Below the pieces are notes generated by a model. It worked only from the letters and a program-made list of their open reading frames with translations, did not search any database and was not told the origin of the DNA. Of a stretch of DNA of 21,251 bases, positions 15,679-21,251 are shown piece by piece; position 1 is the stretch's first letter, and the number at the start of each line of letters is the position of its first letter. Location: positions 1-21,251 of the forward strand of contig CAZOVK010000041.1 in the NCBI GenBank assembly GCA_964583165.1. The letters are read 5' to 3'. This DNA comes from CAZOVK01 sp964583165. GTDB taxonomy: Bacteria; Bacillota; Clostridia; Lachnospirales; WRAX01. The translations under genes were made by a program, and so were the position numbers.

Positions 15679-15707
15679 TTGACTTTTATTATAAGCAATG
15701 TTATAAT
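15679..15707 (+). promoter_or_regulatory. Sigma-A promoter of the c-di-GMP operon
   Basis: TTGACT (15679-15684) and TATAAT (15702-15707) are 17 nt apart with a TG extended -10. Transcription should start near 15714. A second TTGACA lies 8 nt upstream (15671-15676) but has no matching -10. Confidence 0.85.
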
Positions 15708-15713
15708 ATAAAT

Positions 15714-15842
15714 ACCATTATTATGTATCGCCACGTTAAAAATAGATGTTTGTTCGATAAACAAAACCTTATTGGTTTTTAAGTATAGGCAATCTTAAGT
15801 ATCCGTAGCAAGACAGACCTACTATGAAACGGAGAGAAAAAT
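15714..15842 (+). promoter_or_regulatory. Structured leader of the c-di-GMP operon with a direct repeat
   Basis: About 130 nt of untranslated leader precede the cyclase gene. It holds AAAACC/GGTTTT (15763-15768 with 15774-15779, T following), a perfect direct repeat TTAAGTAT at 15779-15786 and 15795-15802 (16-nt period), and a GTAG/CTAC plus CCGT/ACGG nested pairing that ends at the ribosome site GGAGAG. I looked for the class I and II c-di-GMP aptamer cores and did not find them. It may be a protein-binding leader, an unknown RNA element or simply unstructured. Confidence 0.4.
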
Positions 15843-18575
15843 ATGACTGACACTTACTTGATGAATTGTGGCGAGGATTGTGACTCTTGCGTAGGTAATA
15901 ATGACTGTCTTAGGTATACTAAAAGGTTGCTAAACGAATCAGAGAAGCGTTTAGGCTTGTTTTTTGATATGGCGCCCGTAGGTATAGCCGTAAATAACCT
16001 AGACGAAGACTTCACAAAGGTCTTCTCAAACAGATGGTATTATGAGCTTTTGGGGTTTACCGAGGCGGAGTTTTTGGAGCGCTTCCCAAAGGGAGGATTT
16101 TACGCACTTCATCCGGACGACCGCGATATGATGAGGAAAGCGATAAATGGTTTGCACGACAATAGGTTTGTCAGTTTTCGAACAAGAATTGTACATAAAA
16201 CAAAAGGCTACATATGGGTTCAATATACAGGGCGTATAATAGACAGTGAAAATCAGTCTTACAAGGTTCTCGCTTCTATCGTGGATATTACGGAGCTTGT
16301 AAAGGCGAACAACGAGCTTGCCGAAACGCTTGAGGCCTTATATGAGCTGGAAGAGAGCTTAACTATAGAGCGTCAGATTAACGAGTTCGCGGTTGAAACG
16401 AAATATGACCTTGTATCTTTGTTGAATGTTCAAAATAGGATGCTCACCGTATACAAAAAGGGTAAGGAGTTCGAAAACGGAGGCTTAACCTCACTGGGGG
16501 ATTATGAGCAAACCACGGAGTTTGTTATTAACAACCTCGTTCATATAGACGACAGGGATAACTTCAGGCGACTGTTTTTTGACAATTTAATTGAAGAAGT
16601 GAATACAAAGGGCGAATTGGTGCTTGAATATCGCCTACTAGATACCGATAGTGGGGAGTATCGCTGGAAGAGAGTGGTTTATCGATACTTCAAAAACTCC
16701 AAGGATATAATAATCCAACTTACCGAAGACATACACAATGATATGTTGGTTAAAACAGCACTTGAAGCGGAGCATAATTTTAATAATATGATTGCCATGC
16801 TCGCGGATGATGCCTTTTTTGACTGTGATATACAAAGCCAGACTATCCGATATTCCAAAAACTTCGCGCTAAAGTTGGGTTTGCCCGAAATACTTTCGGA
16901 TTATCCGCAGTCGTTACTCGATAAAGGGGTTATCGCGGAAGACAGCCTTTATCTGTATGAAGACAGGTTCATGCAGGCGACAAATGATATTATTGAAGAA
17001 GAAATTCACTTTATTACACCTGACGGTAGCGATATTTGGTACCAGTATCACTATTATGTTATACGAGATGAGAGCGGCAAACCTGTTAGGGCTATCGGTA
17101 AAATGACCGATATAACCAAACAACGTCAAAAAATCGAAGAACTGGCGCAAAAGGCCAATCGCGACCAATTGACATATCTATACAACAAAGCTACAACAGA
17201 GTTTTTGATAAAAGAAACGCTTAGGCAACGCCGTTTTACGGACGACCAAGAGGCGTTAATGATTATAGATATAGATAATTTTAAGACTGTCAACGACAGG
17301 CTAGGTCATTTGTATGGTGACATTGTGTTGACACAACTGGCCGACCTACTCAAGCCCCTTTTCCGTGCTGACGATATTGTCGGAAGGATTGGCGGGGATG
17401 AATTTTTTGTGCTCATTAAGAATTTCAAATACGTTGATATAGTGAGAGCGAAGGCCGAGGAGATATGTCGGCTTTTCCGCAAGACCTATACGGAGGACGG
17501 TTTCTCTGTTACGATATCCGCGAGTATCGGCATTGCTTTTTGTCCCGAACACGGAGCGGAGTTTGACGAGCTGTACAGAGCCGCCGATACAGCGCTCTAT
17601 AAAACGAAAGCTAACGGCAAAAACGGATATTCCATTTATGACGGCAAAGCCGTTAATGTCTATATGTCGTCGAGAACAGAAATTGACACCAACGGCGGCG
17701 TTCAAAAGAGCTTTGCGGAAAATAGGATTGAATATGTGTTCAAGCTACTCTATAGTTCCGAAAACAGAGAAGCGTCTGTGAAATCTGTGCTTGGATTGCT
17801 CACCGAACATTTCGCGTTTTCCAGGGGGTATATCTTTGAAACAAGCATTGACGGACACTATACGTCCAATACATTTGAATGGTGCGCTGAAGGTATAGAA
17901 CCTGAAATACACAACCTACAGAATATACCGATAGAGTTTATTTCTCACGCCAACGAGTCGTTCGCTCAAACAGGCATGTATATAGTACGAAGCCTTTCCG
18001 ATGTCCCGGAGATTTCCAGGAGAGTGCTGGAACCGCAGGGCATAAAGTCCATGTTCCAGTTCGGGATTATGAAAGACAAAGCCCCTATCGGGTTCATAGG
18101 TTTTGATGATTGTATTGACGAACGTATTCCATCGATTGAAGAGATTGATGAAATCTGTACAATCTGCCATGTGTTAGCCACGTTCTTAATTAAACAGCGC
18201 AACACAGAGCAAGAACACCAACGCCTTACGGTAGCAAACGCCATCTTGAATAATATGGACGGTTATGCTTATGTGATTGACAAGAATACATATATGGTCT
18301 TGTTTGAGAACCAAAGCGTTAGGGATTTAGTTAAATCTTCGGGTTTGGGGAAGCTCTGTTATGTGGCGTATATGGGTAGAGAAACCCCTTGTGAAGTTTG
18401 CCCGGTGGCGGATTTATCGAATACGAAGAAAAGAAGTACCGTAGAAATTGACAATACAGAATACGGAGTGTTTTCCCGCACCACAGGCTCTTTGATTGAC
18501 TGGAACGGCGGCGTAGTCGCCTGTCTTATAAACAGCATTGACGTGACCGAATATAAGAAGGGGGCAAAACATTGA
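15843..18575 (+). CDS. Multi-sensor diguanylate cyclase (Cys cluster-PAS-PAS-PAS-GGDEF-GAF-PAS)
   Basis: A 910-aa cytoplasmic protein that should make cyclic di-GMP from two GTP. There is no membrane segment. In order: a cysteine cluster C9-x3-C13-x2-C16-x5-C22; a PAS domain with PAC motif at about 35-150 (FDMAPVGIAV, IWVQYTGRI, VDITEL); a coiled-coil-like linker; a divergent PAS at about 185-300; a third PAS at about 305-430; the GGDEF domain at about 435-600 with DNFKTVNDRLGH, intact GGDEF at 517-521 and the inhibitory I-site RADD five residues before it; a GAF-like domain at about 625-785; and a final PAS at about 790-905 carrying C839 and the PCEVCP motif (C850, C853). Active-site and I-site residues are complete, so an active, product-inhibited cyclase is expected. 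GGAGAG lies 6-8 nt before the ATG. It is translationally coupled to the phosphodiesterase gene. Confidence 0.92.
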   Translation: MTDTYLMNCGEDCDSCVGNNDCLRYTKRLLNESEKRLGLFFDMAPVGIAVNNLDEDFTKVFSNRWYYELLGFTEAEFLERFPKGGFYALHPDDRDMMRKAINGLHDNRFVSFRTRIVHKTKGYIWVQYTGRIIDSENQSYKVLASIVDITELVKANNELAETLEALYELEESLTIERQINEFAVETKYDLVSLLNVQNRMLTVYKKGKEFENGGLTSLGDYEQTTEFVINNLVHIDDRDNFRRLFFDNLIEEVNTKGELVLEYRLLDTDSGEYRWKRVVYRYFKNSKDIIIQLTEDIHNDMLVKTALEAEHNFNNMIAMLADDAFFDCDIQSQTIRYSKNFALKLGLPEILSDYPQSLLDKGVIAEDSLYLYEDRFMQATNDIIEEEIHFITPDGSDIWYQYHYYVIRDESGKPVRAIGKMTDITKQRQKIEELAQKANRDQLTYLYNKATTEFLIKETLRQRRFTDDQEALMIIDIDNFKTVNDRLGHLYGDIVLTQLADLLKPLFRADDIVGRIGGDEFFVLIKNFKYVDIVRAKAEEICRLFRKTYTEDGFSVTISASIGIAFCPEHGAEFDELYRAADTALYKTKANGKNGYSIYDGKAVNVYMSSRTEIDTNGGVQKSFAENRIEYVFKLLYSSENREASVKSVLGLLTEHFAFSRGYIFETSIDGHYTSNTFEWCAEGIEPEIHNLQNIPIEFISHANESFAQTGMYIVRSLSDVPEISRRVLEPQGIKSMFQFGIMKDKAPIGFIGFDDCIDERIPSIEEIDEICTICHVLATFLIKQRNTEQEHQRLTVANAILNNMDGYAYVIDKNTYMVLFENQSVRDLVKSSGLGKLCYVAYMGRETPCEVCPVADLSNTKKRSTVEIDNTEYGVFSRTTGSLIDWNGGVVACLINSIDVTEYKKGAKH

Positions 18576-20800
18576 AAAGAAGAAATTTTGCCGCTATTTT
18601 GCTCTTTCTGATAATAAGTTTCGTAATCTCGGTAGGGTTGTTCGTATACTATCAAAACCTATCCGAGCGCCTGTACGCTTCCACAAAAAACACGCTCATA
18701 GAGGTAGCCACACAACAAAAGTTCAACCTAGACTCAGAGATTCAAGCCGAGAAGTCGTTGCTACACAGTATCGCCGCTTCTCTCGCCTATATGCCGGGTG
18801 ATGAAGAGACCGCATGTAAGATGTTGTCAGATATAATCGGCCTTACGAAATTCGATTATATCACTTTAACCGATATTGACGGTGAGGGCATAACACAAGA
18901 CGGCATAAAGGTTAATATTTCTGACAGACCATATTTTGGAAGGCTACTTAGCGGTGAAACGGTATTATGGAAGCCCATGCAGTCAAGGGTTCGCGACGCA
19001 ATAGTAATCCCGCTTGCTACACCGATTTGGATTGACGGAAAGATGGAGGGTATGCTCGTCGGTACTTATACCACCGATAAAATGAGCGAAATTTTACTGC
19101 CTTCTTTTGAGGGGAAGGGTTACGCATTTGTCATAGACAATACAGGCGAAATCATGATCGGCACGAAAAACGACTATACGGTCACTACAACAAACAATCT
19201 GTTTGATTCATGGTATGGTATTACATTTAATGACGGGCAGAACTATGCCGATGTCGTAAAAGAGATTCAATCGGGCGCGGTGGGGTTTGTTCATTACACT
19301 ATTAAGGGGCAAGAACGCCTTGCGGCGTATATGCCCGTCAACAATAATGATTGGTGTATTGTTGTTGCCGTGCCGCTAGAGGTCATTTCTGCCGAGACAT
19401 CAGCCATTACGAAGAGCACCATCATTATGTCGTCTGTCGTCGCTCTAAGCTTTGCTCTGGTTTTTGCTTTTGTTTTGTGGCAACAACACAAAAACGTAAA
19501 AGCGCTTGAGAAAGTGGCGTATTTTGACGAGTTAACCGGCGGCCCGACACTCGTTAGATTCAAAATGGAAGCCCAGCGCTTCATCGACGATAACCCAAAC
19601 AAAAAGCTGTTAATGGTGAAGTTCGATATTGACCGCTTCAAGCTCGTTAACCAGATATTGGGGTATGATGTGGGCGACTCGGTTATAATCAACCTTGCAA
19701 AGGCACTGATGCTTGTTACACCGGGCAAGTATGAGCGGTATGCTAGGTTGCATGATGATGAATTTTTAGTACTTCATACATACGAGAGAGAAGAGGAGCT
19801 TGTAGAGATTAGGGATAGATACCAAAGCATCTTTCGTGAGCTAATGGGCGAGGGGTTCAGGTATGATGTAAGGCTGATTTCTGGGCATTATTATATGTCA
19901 GCCGAAAACTGTCACGATGTATCGGAGGCCATTGAAAAGGCCAACATAGCCCACAACAAGGCTAAACAGGAAGGGCTTGAAGTTTGCGTTTATGACAATG
20001 AAATCATCGATGAGTCGTTGAAGCACAAGGATATTGAAAACAGAATGAAGCCCGCGCTAGAAAACAGAGAGTTTCGGGTTTATTTACAAGCGAAGTATTT
20101 TCTGGCTGACGAAACCATGGCGGGGGCCGAGGCGCTTGTACGTTGGCGTAGAGCTGACGGCACAATGATTCCTCCTAACCAGTTTATCCCCCTGTTTGAG
20201 AAAAACGGTTTTATTACGCGTCTGGATATGTATATGATGGAGAGCGTCTGTGAAAAGATACGCGAGTGGATAGATACCGGGAAGCCGGCTATAACCGTAT
20301 CGGTCAATTTTTCAAGGCTTCATCTTACAAACCCCGATTTTGTTTCTCAACTATCGAATATAGCAGACAAGTATGGTGTTCCGAAGAAGTATATCGAGAT
20401 TGAACTTACGGAAACTACGATTTTCGATAATGAAACGGCTCTGGAAGTCCTGTTAAACCAACTGCATGATGCCGGCTTCACTTTATCTATGGACGATTTC
20501 GGAACGGGATACTCCTCTTTGGGGTTGTTAAAGAACCTGCCGGTTGATGTCATCAAGATAGACAGAAGCTTTTTCGTGGGTGATAAGTACAAGACAAGGG
20601 CGAGAACGGTTATCAGTAGTGTTATGGAAATGTCCAGAAAACTGGGCATCCATACGGTAGCCGAGGGGGTAGAGGAACAGGAGCATATAGACTTCTTGCG
20701 TGCAGTCGGTTGTGACATTGTGCAGGGCTATTACTACGCCCGCCCCATACCCGCAGAGGAATTTGACCCGAATGCACTACCCATTAATCTCCACAAATAA
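18572..20800 (+). CDS. Membrane c-di-GMP phosphodiesterase (dCache-degenerate GGDEF-EAL)
   Basis: A 742-aa inner-membrane protein expected to cleave c-di-GMP to pGpG. Layout: first membrane span at about 6-27; an extracellular dCache-type sensor at about 30-275 (DRPYFGRLLSGETV, a small-molecule pocket pattern); a second span at about 282-304; a GGDEF domain at about 315-470 whose signature is HDDEF (394-398) instead of GGDEF, so cyclase activity should be lost; and an EAL domain from about 480 to the end. The EAL domain keeps its catalytic set: EAL at 520-522, the N of SVNFS, ELTET, DDFGTGYSS, the K of IKIDRSF, AEGVE and the Q of VQGYYYARP. The start is TTG at 18572, overlapping the TGA stop of the cyclase gene (TTGA), with AGAAGGGGGC just upstream. 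The dead GGDEF may bind GTP as a regulator. Confidence 0.92.
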   Translation: MKRRNFAAILLFLIISFVISVGLFVYYQNLSERLYASTKNTLIEVATQQKFNLDSEIQAEKSLLHSIAASLAYMPGDEETACKMLSDIIGLTKFDYITLTDIDGEGITQDGIKVNISDRPYFGRLLSGETVLWKPMQSRVRDAIVIPLATPIWIDGKMEGMLVGTYTTDKMSEILLPSFEGKGYAFVIDNTGEIMIGTKNDYTVTTTNNLFDSWYGITFNDGQNYADVVKEIQSGAVGFVHYTIKGQERLAAYMPVNNNDWCIVVAVPLEVISAETSAITKSTIIMSSVVALSFALVFAFVLWQQHKNVKALEKVAYFDELTGGPTLVRFKMEAQRFIDDNPNKKLLMVKFDIDRFKLVNQILGYDVGDSVIINLAKALMLVTPGKYERYARLHDDEFLVLHTYEREEELVEIRDRYQSIFRELMGEGFRYDVRLISGHYYMSAENCHDVSEAIEKANIAHNKAKQEGLEVCVYDNEIIDESLKHKDIENRMKPALENREFRVYLQAKYFLADETMAGAEALVRWRRADGTMIPPNQFIPLFEKNGFITRLDMYMMESVCEKIREWIDTGKPAITVSVNFSRLHLTNPDFVSQLSNIADKYGVPKKYIEIELTETTIFDNETALEVLLNQLHDAGFTLSMDDFGTGYSSLGLLKNLPVDVIKIDRSFFVGDKYKTRARTVISSVMEMSRKLGIHTVAEGVEEQEHIDFLRAVGCDIVQGYYYARPIPAEEFDPNALPINLHK

Positions 20801-20823
20801 ATAGGACGGCAATAAAAACGTAA

Positions 20824-20869
20824 AGCCCCAGAAACCCGAATAATTTAAGGTTTTTGGGGCTATTTATTT
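20824..20869 (+). terminator. Bidirectional intrinsic terminator
   Basis: AGCCCCAGAAACC (20824-20836) pairs with GGTTTTTGGGGCT (20849-20861) with one G-U pair, followed by ATTTATTT. Read on the minus strand the same stem is followed by a T-rich stretch too, so it can stop both the c-di-GMP operon and any transcript from the deacetylase remnant. Confidence 0.85.
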
Positions 20870-20880
20870 GCTGAACGGCA

Positions 20881-21171
20881 TTATTTTTGCTGTCGCTGCA
20901 TTCCGGTATGGTCTATGGAGAAGTTTTCTCTATAGATGAGTTCTGACAGCCCCACCATTTTATAACCCATATCCTTTAGACCTTGTAGGATTGTCGGCAG
21001 AGCTTTTGGCGTGTCTTGTGCGTCATTGTGGAACAAGACAATGGAGCCGTTTTTGAGATTCTTATTGTTTAACACTCGCTTAACCTCATAATCCACTCCC
21101 TTGTTCATCCAATCGTGGCTGTCGACAAATGAGAGTGTTTTACTGGTGTAATTATCGAATGGCAGAAGTAT
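20881..21171 (-). pseudogene. Polysaccharide deacetylase (NodB-type) C-terminal remnant
   Basis: The frame reads VDSHDW, then GVDYEVKRVLNN, NGSIVLFHNDAQDTPKAL and a closing LKDMGYKMVGLSELI. These are the last blocks of the NodB deacetylase fold, including the HND strand that carries a late active-site histidine. Upstream the same frame continues for 21 codons beyond the ATG at 21108, with PFDNYT resembling the RPPxxxY block, before meeting a TAA at 21172-21174. The stretch between PFDNYT and VDSHDW is shorter than in intact enzymes, which suggests an internal deletion. The metal-binding N-terminal half (TFDDG, HxxxH) is missing and no ribosome site precedes the ATG at 21108. A functional 75-aa protein is possible but unlikely; I call it a decayed gene. 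Intact family members remove acetyl groups from peptidoglycan or other glycans at the cell surface. Confidence 0.75.
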
Positions 21172-21191
21172 TTAAGAAACCGAAAAAGAAG

Positions 21192-21221
21192 TTGACAATT
21201 GTATGTCAGAGTTGCTATAAT
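21192..21221 (+). promoter_or_regulatory. Consensus sigma-A promoter reading out of the window
   Basis: TTGACA (21192-21197) and TATAAT (21216-21221) are both perfect hexamers, 18 nt apart. Transcription would start near 21228 and run rightwards; the gene it serves lies beyond the right edge. Confidence 0.8.
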
Positions 21222-21251
21222 ACCATTACAAGAACAATAATTATTAGTGCA

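Noticed and set aside
15714..15842. c-di-GMP riboswitch in the leader of the cyclase operon
   Set aside because: The GEMM-I core (CAAACC...GGGACGCAAAGCC) and the class II pattern are not present; only simple hairpins and a direct repeat are seen.
1..21251. tRNA, rRNA, CRISPR array, insertion sequence or prophage genes
   Set aside because: No repeat arrays, transposase-like proteins, cloverleaf sequences or rRNA segments were recognised by eye on either strand.

Overview
The window looks like a chromosomal segment of an anaerobic, Gram-positive-type member of the Bacillota, most likely Clostridia-like. The evidence is an RpoC with the Bacillota layout and length (1205 aa), strong GGGGG/AGGAGG-type ribosome binding sites, TTG and GTG starts, consensus sigma-A promoters, T-rich hairpin terminators, an SLH-anchored surface glycosidase and a lipoprotein-type ABC binding protein. 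The assignment rests on protein and signal character only; no database was searched.

Layout. (1) 1-4150: the 3' end of rpoB and complete rpoC, closed by a hairpin; a small conserved protein of unknown function follows where many Bacillota carry the str ribosomal-protein genes. (2) 4425-5995, minus strand: an AraC-type regulator with a GyrI-like ligand domain, then a RibD-C/dihydrofolate-reductase-like reductase. (3) 6088-6483, minus: a small membrane protein of unknown function. (4) 6512-12081: a consensus promoter, a cobalamin riboswitch with its own terminator, then btuF-btuC-btuD (B12 uptake) and metY (homocysteine synthesis) tightly packed, followed after 54 bp by an amidohydrolase and a strong terminator. 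(5) 12104-15623: an SLH/GH18 surface protein, a WYL regulator starting 1 nt after it, a PPOX-like flavin protein, a cysteine-rich DUF3795-type protein and a terminator. (6) 15679-20869: a strong promoter, a ~130-nt leader, then a two-gene c-di-GMP operon: a cytoplasmic multi-sensor diguanylate cyclase with intact GGDEF and I-site, and a membrane dCache-GGDEF(degenerate)-EAL phosphodiesterase whose TTG start overlaps the cyclase stop. (7) 20881-21171, minus: a decayed C-terminal fragment of a polysaccharide deacetylase; beyond it a near-perfect promoter points out of the window.

How the genes work together. The riboswitch unit makes sense as B12 scavenging coupled to homocysteine supply, because methionine synthase can use a cobalamin cofactor. 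The c-di-GMP pair places one maker and one breaker of the same messenger under one promoter with translational coupling, one sensing inside the cell and the other outside. No tRNA, rRNA, CRISPR array, insertion sequence or phage gene was recognised. The least explained parts are the leader at 15714-15842, the cysteine cluster at the start of the cyclase, the 81-aa and 131-aa proteins, and the deacetylase remnant.
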